DNA of 47,637 bases from Bacteroidota bacterium (GTDB lineage: Bacteria; Bacteroidota; Bacteroidia; Flavobacteriales_F; PHOS-HE28), in NCBI GenBank assembly GCA_018266685.1, contig JAFDZY010000440.1, forward strand, positions 1 through 47,637, read 5' to 3'. The notes under the pieces were generated by a model, which was not told the DNA's origin, did not search any database, and was given only the letters and a program-made list of their open reading frames with translations. Numbering within the stretch: the first letter of the stretch is position 1; the number at the start of each line of letters is the position of its first letter. Shown here piece after piece: positions 32,122 through 40,283 of the stretch. Both the position numbers and the translations under genes were made by a program.

Positions 32122-32715
32122 TCAGTGGGCCATCTTCTCCATTTCCTTGTCAAAGGTCTCCTTGAACTTCTCGTAGTCGTAGTCGATCTTCAGCTTATCG
32201 TCCTTGCTGAGGCGGTCGTTGTAAGCGGCCAGCAGGTCCTGTGCGCTGAGCTCGATGGCCACGTAGCACTTGTAGTTGCCGGTGGCGTTCACCTTCATCA
32301 TCTTCTCACAGATGGTCTTGGTACCGGTTAGTTGCTGGTTCACCACTTCGCGGGCCAGGCTCTCATAGCGCTCGGCAGCCTCCTCCTTGTTGTTCATTTC
32401 GCGGCTGTTCACGTAGTTGTCCACCACGGCCTTCACCTGCGTATTGATGGCGCTGGCCATGTCCGCGCGGGCGTTGGAGAGGGCCTTCTTCTTGGCCGTG
32501 GCCTGGTCCATGCTTTCGCCCAGGTTATTGGCGCGGAAGTTCTTTTCATCGGTGAAGAACTCCGGGCCGGAGCAGAGCACCTTCACTTCCGTTTCGCCGC
32601 TGGGAGGAGCGGCAGCCTCTGCGGCTTTCTTCTTGCTTTTGCAGGCACTTAGCCCGCCCATCAGCATCAGGGCCAGCAAGGCGTACGAGGAAAATTTGGC
32701 GGTAACGGTTTTCAT
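32122..32715 (-). CDS. LPP20-like small lipoprotein
   Basis: A 197-residue lipoprotein. The signal ends in LSAC (Cys25), followed by a Lys-rich KSKKKAAEA stretch. The body is alpha/beta and charged: AKKKALSNARADMASAINTQV, NNKEEAAERYESLAREVVNQQ, TKTICEKMMKVNATGNYKCYVAIEL and a C-terminal helix. The pattern of A..A...AR..MA..I and a conserved GNYKCYVAIEL strand resembles the LPP20/FlgP lipoprotein fold. It is the last gene of the four-gene lipoprotein operon. Function in Bacteroidota is unknown. Confidence 0.8.
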   Translation of the reverse strand: MKTVTAKFSSYALLALMLMGGLSACKSKKKAAEAAAPPSGETEVKVLCSGPEFFTDEKNFRANNLGESMDQATAKKKALSNARADMASAINTQVKAVVDNYVNSREMNNKEEAAERYESLAREVVNQQLTGTKTICEKMMKVNATGNYKCYVAIELSAQDLLAAYNDRLSKDDKLKIDYDYEKFKETFDKEMEKMAH

Positions 32716-32782
32716 GTTCTTCGGTTTAGGTGGTTTTCGGGGTTATGCTTTCCAATGGCGTGCCAAAGTGCGAAATGTAGCG

Positions 32783-34192
32783 TCATTGCTGGAGAACGGC
32801 ATTGACCAAGGCGGGTGCAAGATCGCTCCGCAGGTCCACGGCGGCCTTTTTGAAGGCATCCTGGCCGGCCTTGGTGTAATCCAGCTGGATGCCCTTCAAG
32901 CCCTGTTTCCCCCCGGCATAGACCACTTCGCCGGTGCGCCGGTCCCGTGCCTTCACGGCCTCGTCCAACGCTACGGTGAAGAAGCCGTTGCTCTCGCCCA
33001 TTTCACGGGTGTTGGCCGTGATCTCCACCACCAGGTCGGCATCCGCTTCGCGGTCCACGGCGCGGAATCCCTTTGCGGTCAGCACTTCCTTCAAGGCCAA
33101 CGACAGGGGGGCTTCCGCCATGGACTTGCCCAGGTTGCTTTCCGTGCCCTTCACCATGAACTTCGGCATCACCCGCTGTATGGGGACCCTGGTTTCGGGA
33201 ATGGTCAGGCTGCCGATGAGGGGCTTGGTGAAGGCAGGGTCCAGGTCGCCGCTGACCATGGCATCCACATCCAAACGCACCACGAGGTCCACGGCGTCCG
33301 TGCCCGCCTCCATCCGCTGCACGGTGGTGCGGGCGCGCCCTTCGGCATCGGTGCTCCGGCTTTCGGTTACCGCGCCACCTTGCGCCGGGTACTGCACAAC
33401 GATGGGCAACTGTGCCAAGGCCTTGCCTGAAGACGCATAGGTGGCGGTGATGAGCATCTGCCGGGAGAAGTGGTTGGACCAATCCAACGTGCATTTCTCG
33501 GGCAATAATGCCAGGCGCACCCCACTGGCCATTTTCTGGAGGTCGTTGAACAGTTCGTTCGCCAACGGCACAGACTTGCCGTCCACGGACACCACGTCGC
33601 TTTCCCCCCAATAGTCCTTCATGGCGATCAGGGCGCGCAGGTCCATGTCAAACGCGCTTTTAAGGTCGCCGGCGGCAAGGGTGGTCCCGGCACGGCCGTA
33701 AAGATCGGTGGCCTGGTCTATCGCTTGTTGCTTGCGTTGGGCCTTGAGGCGCGCATAGTCCGCTTTGTTCAACCGGTAATAGGTCCAATATGTGATGCCA
33801 TCGTTGTAGCTGTCCACCAGTTCATAGCCTTCGATGCGCTCCTTGGTGCGGGTGGCAATGGTGCTGGTGTACTCCTCATCGAACTTGTACTTGCGGTCCA
33901 GCGTGTAGAGCAGGCTGTTGCCTTCCACGGTTACACTGATCTCGCTTGCCAGGTCGTTCAAGGCGTTCTTCTTTGCCGTTTCCTGGAAATCCGCACGGGC
34001 CACCGGGCAGGAGCCGATGCCGATGTAGTCCGCATCCGTCACCGGGCGCGCGGCCACCCACGCGGGCCGGTCCGGAGCCAAGGCCACCGGGTTCTCCGCC
34101 TGGGGCAGGCCCTGCTTGGACCGGCAGGCGCCGAACACAAGGGCCGCTGCGAATACCGGCACTATCGGACTTGTAGGGAGGGCCAACTTCAT
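32783..34192 (-). CDS. LPP20-like lipoprotein with C-terminal beta domains
   Basis: A 469-residue lipoprotein with signal ending FGAC (Cys23). The N-terminal part (about 40-180) is LPP20-like: RPAWVAARPVTDADYIGIGS, ETAKKNALNDLASEISVTVE, and a helical ADYARLKAQRKQQAIDQATDLY (in part). A middle part (about 240-330) is beta-rich and Ig-like, with RTTVQRMEAGTDAVDLVVRL. A C-terminal part (about 370-469) contains ALKEVLTAKGFRAVDREADADLVVEI and AVKARDRRTGEVVYAGGKQG (in part), resembling the CsgG/LptE-like beta-alpha units that detect or build outer-membrane complexes. Its ATG overlaps the CsgG-like stop as ATGA (34189-34192), so the two are coupled. Confidence 0.78.
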   Translation of the reverse strand: MKLALPTSPIVPVFAAALVFGACRSKQGLPQAENPVALAPDRPAWVAARPVTDADYIGIGSCPVARADFQETAKKNALNDLASEISVTVEGNSLLYTLDRKYKFDEEYTSTIATRTKERIEGYELVDSYNDGITYWTYYRLNKADYARLKAQRKQQAIDQATDLYGRAGTTLAAGDLKSAFDMDLRALIAMKDYWGESDVVSVDGKSVPLANELFNDLQKMASGVRLALLPEKCTLDWSNHFSRQMLITATYASSGKALAQLPIVVQYPAQGGAVTESRSTDAEGRARTTVQRMEAGTDAVDLVVRLDVDAMVSGDLDPAFTKPLIGSLTIPETRVPIQRVMPKFMVKGTESNLGKSMAEAPLSLALKEVLTAKGFRAVDREADADLVVEITANTREMGESNGFFTVALDEAVKARDRRTGEVVYAGGKQGLKGIQLDYTKAGQDAFKKAAVDLRSDLAPALVNAVLQQ

Positions 34193-35571
34193 GGCAGCTT
34201 AGCAGCAAGCTCCTGTTGCACGGTTTTCGCCATGACGGAAGAAGTTGCCCGCAACAATTGGTTGCCCAGGTCGGCAGTGGACTTCACATTGTGCGGTGCA
34301 GCCAGCAACGCGTTCAATTCGCGCCTGGCGGACCCATTGGTGTTCACGGCACCGTTCAGCATGGGCAGTAATGCGGAAGCATTGCCTTCATACGTGGCAT
34401 ACCACGCATGGTCGTCCGCTTGCTGGTCCACCACCTTGCTCAGCAGTACTTGGCCGGTCTCAAGGGAAACCAACTTGTAGCTGAACGAAATGTTCGCCTT
34501 GTTTTCCTGGTAGTATTCCGTGTACTTCACCGGACGGTACTTGGTCAAGTAGGAAACTTGGTTGGTCTCCTTGTCCACCTGCTTCACCTGGTAGCTCTCA
34601 AAGCCGTCCTTGGTGCTTCTGCGAAGTCTTCCGGCATCCTCCCCGTAGGCCATCACGGTGCCCATTACCACGGCTTTGGCGCCCAAGAGCTTTCCGGCGC
34701 TCACTGCGGTGGATTCATCCACCACGCCGCTCATGCCAAGCTTTTGCTCATCCAAGATCTTCTGCATGTTGTCGCGGTCCACCACCTGGATGAACGGATC
34801 ATTGGCATCCACGATCGCCGACGTGATGTAAGCCTGCAGGGTGGCGGCTTGGGCCGCTGCCGCAGTACCGTTGCCCGCCACGTTGAACGGAAGCACCGCA
34901 ATGGCATACCTGCCCTTGTCCACACATTCCTGTTTCAGCGCCGCAGCATCCTTGTACGCCGCATTTCTGGCAACCACACGGTCCAGGTCATTGTATGCCT
35001 TGCGGTACTGCCCCGCTGCGAGGGCTGCCTTGCCGGATTGGTACAGCGGTTCCAGGTAGGCGATCTGCTGCAGGCTGCTGGCGTCCTTGTAGCCGGGCTC
35101 CAACTTGCCGATCTTGGCAAAGACCGTTTCAGCCGCGCCGTAATCCTTCTTGTCCAGCAGGTCATGGCCTTGGGTATAGAGCTGCACCAAGTACTCGCCC
35201 TTTACCTGCTTAAAGTCCGAGGCATAGCTGTCCGGGATGTCCAGGGTGACGCCGGCGCGTTGAACCCTGTCCTGGTAGTCCTTGGCATCCAGATAGGCGT
35301 TGACGGCGGCTTCCTTGTCGTCACCCACGCCAAAGGCCTTGAAGAATGTGCTGAGCTTGTCGTTGAGGACCATCTGCCCGGTTTTCTTCAGGCCGATCTT
35401 GGCATCAATGTTCTTGGCATTGCGCACGGCGCTCTGCAAATACATCTCCGCCGCTTCAGCGTACATGCCCCCGGAATCCAGCTTTCCGGCTTTCTTGGAA
35501 AGCGACTTGGACCCTGTGCAGGCCGCCAAGGCAAACCCGAAGCACAATAACGCGGAAAACGGGGCTCTCAT
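34189..35571 (-). CDS. CsgG-like lipoprotein with N-terminal helical repeats
   Basis: A 460-residue lipoprotein with signal ending LAAC (Cys18). Residues about 30-230 are helical TPR-like repeats (AAEMYLQSAVRNAKNIDAKI, GHDLLDKKDYGAAETVFAKI). Residues about 235-440 carry a CsgG-type segment, GRYAIAVLPFNVAGNG, DPFIQVVDRDNMQKILDEQK, AGKLLGAKAVVMGTVMAYGE, NKANISFSYKLVSLETGQVL, which in curli systems forms the secretion pore but also occurs in many lipoproteins without secretion. The start at 35571 is chosen for the lipobox. It lies 26 bp after the DUF4476 gene and is coupled to the next gene. No curli or other CsgA partner is nearby. Confidence 0.8.
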   Translation of the reverse strand: MRAPFSALLCFGFALAACTGSKSLSKKAGKLDSGGMYAEAAEMYLQSAVRNAKNIDAKIGLKKTGQMVLNDKLSTFFKAFGVGDDKEAAVNAYLDAKDYQDRVQRAGVTLDIPDSYASDFKQVKGEYLVQLYTQGHDLLDKKDYGAAETVFAKIGKLEPGYKDASSLQQIAYLEPLYQSGKAALAAGQYRKAYNDLDRVVARNAAYKDAAALKQECVDKGRYAIAVLPFNVAGNGTAAAAQAATLQAYITSAIVDANDPFIQVVDRDNMQKILDEQKLGMSGVVDESTAVSAGKLLGAKAVVMGTVMAYGEDAGRLRRSTKDGFESYQVKQVDKETNQVSYLTKYRPVKYTEYYQENKANISFSYKLVSLETGQVLLSKVVDQQADDHAWYATYEGNASALLPMLNGAVNTNGSARRELNALLAAPHNVKSTADLGNQLLRATSSVMAKTVQQELAAKLP

Positions 35572-35597
35572 CCGGTGGAGGGATCGCGTCCTTCGGT

Positions 35598-36575
35598 TCA
35601 ACGGCTTTGGATGTACTTGTTCAACTCATCCACCGAGCTGGAGAAGCCGAAAGCATCATTGACCTTGTAATAGTTGTTGCGGTCGCTCACGTGATCGTAC
35701 GCAAACTTGGCAAAGTCCAACTTGCTGTCCTCGAAGCCGAACAACCCCATGACGGTCTTTACCTGCGCGGCGGACATGCAATTGCTGTTCCCGATCTGCT
35801 TGGCCAGGGTGAGCTTGGTTTCCTCGAAACCCTTGTCATTGATGCTGGCCACGGCCTCGTTGAAATCCGCAGTGGACATGGGTTGGCTGCAACCGCCACC
35901 GGTTGCAGGCGCGGGGTCAGGGGAAGGTGCAGGGGTGGCCTGTTCTTGAACCGTGTTGTTGGTGGAGGTGGATGTGGAGGAGGTAGTGGTGGTAGTGGTG
36001 GTAGTTGTTGTGGTGGTGCCGCCCGTGCCATCATGGATGGTCATGTTCATGCCCACGCCGTTCACATCCACATTGAAGTTCACATTGCCGCCTGGCGTAC
36101 CGTCCGTGGTGGTTACCGTAGTGGTCTGGTTTACTGACTGCCCGGTAACGAGGTCCGTAGCGATCACCTCCGTGGATGAGGCCGGGACATCTTCCTGGAA
36201 ATTGGAAGGTGCCGGCTTGTCCGCAGCGGCTTCCTTGGTGGTTCCCAGCGGTGCTTGTCCCTGCATGCGCAGTACCCGTTGTCCTTTTTTATTGGTGGTG
36301 ATGCGCAAGGTGTATTCCAAGCCGGGCTCCATCCAGCCATTCTGCTTCAGCGCGGGGATCCCTGCATCGGAAAAATTCACCGTCAACAGCGGTGTCGCAT
36401 TCTTGATGCCTCGCGCCTCCACGCGGGAAGCGGGCTGGGCGTTTTGTGATACACCGTCCACCAGCAGGGTGAACTTCTCCCCGGCATCGGAAAACACGAT
36501 GATGTCACTTGTTTGGGCGAACAATCCAGTGATGGCGAAGGCCGCAGAGAGCGTAAATGAGAAGAATCGCTTCAT
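35598..36575 (-). CDS. DUF4476 protein with poly-threonine linker
   Basis: A 325-residue exported protein. It has a signal peptide (MKRFFSFTLSAAFAITGLFA), a beta-rich N-terminal domain (about 21-110), a low-complexity linker with Thr-rich stretches and a run of 12 threonines (187-198) followed by Ser/Thr, and a C-terminal DUF4476 domain (about 232-325): MSTADFNEAVASINDKGFEE, CMSAAQVKTVMGLFGFEDSK and FAKFAYDHVSDRNNYYKVND. The DUF4476 fold is common in Bacteroidota secreted proteins and has no known activity. It heads the lipoprotein operon and its promoter box is just upstream. The ATG at 36573-36575 is favoured over the open frame above. Confidence 0.85.
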   Translation of the reverse strand: MKRFFSFTLSAAFAITGLFAQTSDIIVFSDAGEKFTLLVDGVSQNAQPASRVEARGIKNATPLLTVNFSDAGIPALKQNGWMEPGLEYTLRITTNKKGQRVLRMQGQAPLGTTKEAAADKPAPSNFQEDVPASSTEVIATDLVTGQSVNQTTTVTTTDGTPGGNVNFNVDVNGVGMNMTIHDGTGGTTTTTTTTTTTTSSTSTSTNNTVQEQATPAPSPDPAPATGGGCSQPMSTADFNEAVASINDKGFEETKLTLAKQIGNSNCMSAAQVKTVMGLFGFEDSKLDFAKFAYDHVSDRNNYYKVNDAFGFSSSVDELNKYIQSR

Positions 36576-36595
36576 TTTTCCGGTTTGTTGGTTTG

Positions 36596-36603
36596 CGAAA
36601 GTA
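36596..36603 (-). promoter_or_regulatory. -7 box (TACTTTCG on the minus strand) of the DUF4476 operon
   Basis: TACTTTCG ends 20 bp before the ATG at 36575. A TTG lies 17 bp upstream of it, a plausible -33. Confidence 0.55.
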
Positions 36604-36897
36604 ATGTTGTACCCTATTGGCAAGTGTTGTGCCACAATTCATGCAGGCCCGGCCAGTCCTTTCCATCCTTGCCTTTACCGGCGATTTCGGATGCACTGGT
36701 TGCAGACCAATGCCAACCGCGGCCATTGTAGGCCATAGATCAACATCCAACAGGCATTCCCTTGCCGATTCATGTGTGCGGGCCGGCCACCTTATACGTC
36801 ACTGCCCGCCATTGCGTTGGGAATGGAAGAACCATGCCGCAGGAACCATGCAGCGACCGTTCATGTAGTGTGCCGTACCCGGCAATGGGCACAGGAA

Positions 36898-36905
36898 TAC
36901 TTTCG
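36898..36905 (+). promoter_or_regulatory. -7 box (TACTTTCG) of the ABC transporter operon
   Basis: TACTTTCG, identical to the box reading the other way at 36596-36603, ends 12 bp before the ATPase ATG at 36918 and supports that start over the open frame beginning at 36762. Confidence 0.5.
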
Positions 36906-36917
36906 TGCCACCAGGCC

Positions 36918-37625
36918 ATGCTGCAACTCAGGAACATCCGGAAGGCATACCGCATGGGGGCCAACACCCTCCAGGTATTGAAGGGCATTGACCTGGGCGT
37001 GGCCCGGGGCGAGATGGTGAGCATCATGGGTTCCTCCGGATCTGGGAAAAGCACCTTGCTGAACATCATCGGCCTGTTGGACAATGCGGACAGCGGTGAA
37101 TACCTGCTGGACGGCATGGCGATGAAAGACCTCAGCGAAACGCGCGCTGCAGAGCTGCGCAGCAAATACATCGGGTTCGTGTTCCAGAGCTTCAACCTGA
37201 TCGCGTTCAAGAACGCCATGGAAAACGTGGCGTTGCCGCTGTACTACCAAGGTGTTTCAAGCCGCAAGCGGAACGAAATGGCCACGGAGATGCTGGCCAA
37301 CGTAGGGCTGCGGGAATGGGCCCACCACATGCCCAACGAAATGAGCGGGGGGCAAAAGCAGCGCGTGGCCATAGCCCGTGCCTTGATATCGAACCCCAAG
37401 GTGATCTTGGCGGACGAGCCCACCGGCGCGCTGGACAGCACCACCAGCACCGAAGTGATGGACCTGCTGGGCAAGGTGAACAAGGACCTGGGCATGACGC
37501 TGGTGATCGTAACCCATGAACCGAAAGTTGCCAGGCTCACCCAGCGCGTGATCCGCCTGAAGGACGGGGAGATCGAAAGCCATGACGGGGAGGTCCTTAT
37601 CGAACAAGGCCATGTTCGACCGTGA
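36918..37625 (+). CDS. ABC transporter ATP-binding protein (MacB/LolD type)
   Basis: A 235-residue ATPase with Walker A GSSGSGKST (38-46, Lys44), Q-loop region FVFQSFNLI, signature MSGGQ (142-146) with QKQRVAIARAL, Walker B VILADE (162-167) followed by PTGALD, and switch His200 (VTHEPKVA). This family powers MacB/FtsX-type permeases for export of peptides, lipids or drugs. Its stop overlaps the start of the first permease gene by 14 bp, so expression is coupled. The complex would include the two permeases and the fusion protein encoded next. Confidence 0.95.
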   Translation: MLQLRNIRKAYRMGANTLQVLKGIDLGVARGEMVSIMGSSGSGKSTLLNIIGLLDNADSGEYLLDGMAMKDLSETRAAELRSKYIGFVFQSFNLIAFKNAMENVALPLYYQGVSSRKRNEMATEMLANVGLREWAHHMPNEMSGGQKQRVAIARALISNPKVILADEPTGALDSTTSTEVMDLLGKVNKDLGMTLVIVTHEPKVARLTQRVIRLKDGEIESHDGEVLIEQGHVRP

Positions 37626-38856
37626 AAAGTGGGCGGAGATCTTCGACACCATCGGCAAGAACAAATTGCGGACGGTGCTCACCGGCTTCAGCGTGTTCTG
37701 GGGCATTTTCATGCTCATCATCCTGTTGGGCACGGGCCAGGGACTGAGCAACGGCTTCAGCTACAACTTCAGGAACACCGCCAAGAACACCATCGACATC
37801 TGGGGCGGGCAAACCACCAAACCCTGGCAAGGACTGGCCGTGGACCGGGACATCCAGTTGGACATCCACGACGTGGACGCCTTGCGCACGGCCATCCCCG
37901 GTCTGCAGCACATCACGGGCAACCTCCGCGTTTGGCGCGGGGAAAGCCAGCTGAGCCGGGGCAAGAATTACGGCAACTTTACCATCAGCGGGGTAACGCC
38001 GGAATTCACGCACCTCCAGGACCAGCAGATCATCGAGGGCCGCTTCATCAACCAGATGGACCAACTCCGCACCCGCAAGGTGATCGTGCTCGCGGAGGAT
38101 TCGCGCGATGCCCTCTTCAAGGGCGAGGATCCCATTGACCAATGGGTGCAGGTGAACAACATTCCGTTCCAAGTAGTAGGCGTATACCGTTTTGAAAGCA
38201 GCGGGCGCGGCATGAACCAGAACAGCCAAGTGTTCATCCCGCTGAGCGTGGTGCAGCGCGTGTTCAATGCGCAGCAAAACGTGGACAAGATCACCTTCAG
38301 CTTCACGGACGGTTCCCTGCCAGGTGCCGAACAAGCCGCCAAGCGCGCTACCGCCGTACTGGCGGACCGCCACCGCTTCGACCCCACGGACGACCGCGCC
38401 ATCTACTTGAACAACAACGTGGAGAACGCCGAGACCTTTGGGAAGGTTTTCGCGGGGATCAATGCCTTCCTATGGATCATCGGCATCGGCACCATTGTGG
38501 CTGGCATTGTTGGCGTGAGCAACATCATGTTGATCGTGGTGAAGGAACGCACCAAGGAGATCGGCATCCGCAAGGCCCTTGGCGCCACGCCCGCCAACGT
38601 TACCGGACAAGTGATCATGGAGGCCGTGTTCGTCAGTGCCATGGCCGGTTACTTCGGGCTTGTGTGCGGCGTGGGCCTGTTGGAGTTCATCGCCGGGCAC
38701 GTGCCGGGCAGCGAGATGTTCCGAAACCCCACGGTGGACCTGGGCACGGCACTCACCGCCACGGCCGTGCTGGTGGTTGCCGGGGCACTGGCGGGCCTGA
38801 TTCCCGCGCGGCGGGCCGCCGCCATCCGACCCATTGAGGCGTTGCGTGATGAATGA
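37612..38856 (+). CDS. ABC transporter permease, MacB type (first)
   Basis: A 414-residue membrane protein with one N-terminal helix (about 15-40, FSVFWGIFMLIILLGTGQ), a large periplasmic MacB_PCD region (about 45-275) and three C-terminal helices (about 280-410, including IIGIGTIVAGIVGVSNIMLIVVKERTKEIGIRKALGA in part). The ERTKEIGIRKALGA motif is the conserved FtsX/MacB coupling segment. The MFDREKW start at 37612 matches the start of the second permease and is preferred to the ATG at 37582. It overlaps the ATPase gene by 14 bp. Confidence 0.93.
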   Translation: MFDREKWAEIFDTIGKNKLRTVLTGFSVFWGIFMLIILLGTGQGLSNGFSYNFRNTAKNTIDIWGGQTTKPWQGLAVDRDIQLDIHDVDALRTAIPGLQHITGNLRVWRGESQLSRGKNYGNFTISGVTPEFTHLQDQQIIEGRFINQMDQLRTRKVIVLAEDSRDALFKGEDPIDQWVQVNNIPFQVVGVYRFESSGRGMNQNSQVFIPLSVVQRVFNAQQNVDKITFSFTDGSLPGAEQAAKRATAVLADRHRFDPTDDRAIYLNNNVENAETFGKVFAGINAFLWIIGIGTIVAGIVGVSNIMLIVVKERTKEIGIRKALGATPANVTGQVIMEAVFVSAMAGYFGLVCGVGLLEFIAGHVPGSEMFRNPTVDLGTALTATAVLVVAGALAGLIPARRAAAIRPIEALRDE

Positions 38857-38998
38857 AAAAGATGAATGGGAAAGATGAATGGGAATTGGAAGAGAAGAGG
38901 TTGTCAGTTGTTAGTTGTCAGTACCTCTCCAGATAGCCGACCAACAACGAACAACTAAGAACGAACAACTGAAAACGAACAGTAGCCCATAGCCCCCC
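38857..38998. repeat. Spacer with short repeats between the two permease genes
   Basis: This 142-bp gap interrupts an otherwise tight operon. It starts with direct copies of GATGAATGGGA spaced 13 bp apart and continues with TTGTCAGTTGTTAGTTGTCA and, further on, copies of the AACGAACAACT motif (AACAACTAAG, GAACAACTGA), which give imperfect inverted pairing with the first. It holds no ORF. The pattern resembles degenerate dispersed spacer repeats in Bacteroidota genomes from memory. Confidence 0.55.
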
Positions 38999-40243
38999 AT
39001 GTTCGACAAGGAGCGCTGGAACGAGATCTGGATGACGCTGAGCCGCAACAAGCTGCGCAGCGGGCTCACCATGTTCGGCGTATTCTGGGGCATTTTCATG
39101 CTGGTGATCATGCTGGGCATGGGCAAGGGCCTGAGCAATGGCGTTCTGGGCGGCTTCAGCGGCTGGGCCACCAACAGCTTCTTCATGTGGACCCAAAGCA
39201 CCTCCATGCCCTACGCGGGCTTCAAGCGTGGCCGCCACTTCAATTTCGACAACAGTGACATTGCCGCCATCAAGTCCGTGGAAGGCGTGGACAAAGTGGC
39301 CCCCCGCTTGCAGCTCGGCGGATACCGCGGTGCCAACAACGTGAACTACAAGGACAAGTACGGCGGCTTCAGCGTGAACGGCGACATGCCGGATGTGCAG
39401 TACTTCAAGCCATCCACCATGGCGGAAGGGCGCTTCCTCAACCCGAAGGACATCCGTGACGAGCGCAAGGTGTGCGTGATCGGCCCGGACGTGGTGAAGG
39501 CCTTGTTCGGCACGGAAGCGCCCATGGGCAAGTACATCCGGATCCAGGGCGTGTACTTCCAGGTGGTGGGGCTGTTCACGCCCAAGGCCAACGCCATGCA
39601 CGACGATGGCGAGGGCAGCACCATCTACATTCCCTTCAGCACCTTCCAGAAGGCGTTCAACAGCATGAACATCGTACACTGGTTCAGCATCAGCGCGGAG
39701 CCCGGCATCAAGGCCTCCGTGGTGCAGGAGCGCGTGAAGAAGCTCATGGCCAAGCGCCACAAGGTGGACCCGAACGACCCGATGGCCTTCGGGGGCTTCA
39801 ACCTGGAGGAGATGTTTGACCAGATGAGCATGCTCTTCATCGCCATCGCGGCACTGAGCTGGTTCGTGGGCACGCTCACCCTGGTGGCCGGCGTGATCGG
39901 CATCAGCAACATCATGCTCGTGATCGTGAAGGAGCGCACCAAGGAGATCGGCATCCGGCGCAGCCTGGGGGCACGGCCCGGCAACATCACCGGGCAGATC
40001 ATGCAGGAAGCCCTCACGCTCACCTTCATTGCCGGCTACTTCGGCCTAGTGGCCGGGGTGGGCCTGCTGCAGGCCATCAATGGAATGAACATCAGCTCCG
40101 GCTTCTTCACCAACCCGGAAGTCAGCCTCAATGTGGCGCTCACCGCCCTGGGCATCCTGATCGCATGCGGCCTCATTGCCGGCTGGATCCCTGCACGCCG
40201 CGCCTTGGCGATAAAACCAGTTGACGCCTTGCGCGCCGAATGA
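38999..40243 (+). CDS. ABC transporter permease, MacB type (second)
   Basis: A 414-residue paralog of the first permease, with the same organisation: N-terminal helix GVFWGIFMLVIMLGMGKGLS, a large periplasmic domain, and C-terminal helices with the motif VKERTKEIGIRRSLGARPG. It starts MFDKERWNEI, against MFDREKWAEI in the first. The two probably form a heterodimer around the ATPase pair, a common arrangement in Bacteroidota. The gap to the previous gene is filled by short repeats. The fusion-protein gene follows 40 bp later. Confidence 0.93.
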   Translation: MFDKERWNEIWMTLSRNKLRSGLTMFGVFWGIFMLVIMLGMGKGLSNGVLGGFSGWATNSFFMWTQSTSMPYAGFKRGRHFNFDNSDIAAIKSVEGVDKVAPRLQLGGYRGANNVNYKDKYGGFSVNGDMPDVQYFKPSTMAEGRFLNPKDIRDERKVCVIGPDVVKALFGTEAPMGKYIRIQGVYFQVVGLFTPKANAMHDDGEGSTIYIPFSTFQKAFNSMNIVHWFSISAEPGIKASVVQERVKKLMAKRHKVDPNDPMAFGGFNLEEMFDQMSMLFIAIAALSWFVGTLTLVAGVIGISNIMLVIVKERTKEIGIRRSLGARPGNITGQIMQEALTLTFIAGYFGLVAGVGLLQAINGMNISSGFFTNPEVSLNVALTALGILIACGLIAGWIPARRALAIKPVDALRAE

Positions 40244-40283
40244 CCAACACGTGCACACCACCGCCCCATCCCATACCGAAGCC

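Larger units (their letters stand above)
36576..36917. other. 342-bp divergent intergenic region with two promoter boxes
   Basis: No gene is supported here. The two identical -7 octamers TACTTTCG (36596-36603, minus; 36898-36905, plus) lie at its ends and read outward to the DUF4476 operon and the ABC transporter operon. The stretch between them is GC-rich without a clear repeat, RNA fold or coding character, apart from short unconvincing frames. Confidence 0.6.

Noticed and set aside
36617..36868. 83-codon frame in the gap before the ABC transporter
   Set aside because: No motif or signal, a poor amino-acid pattern and overlap with the promoter region make it a likely chance frame.
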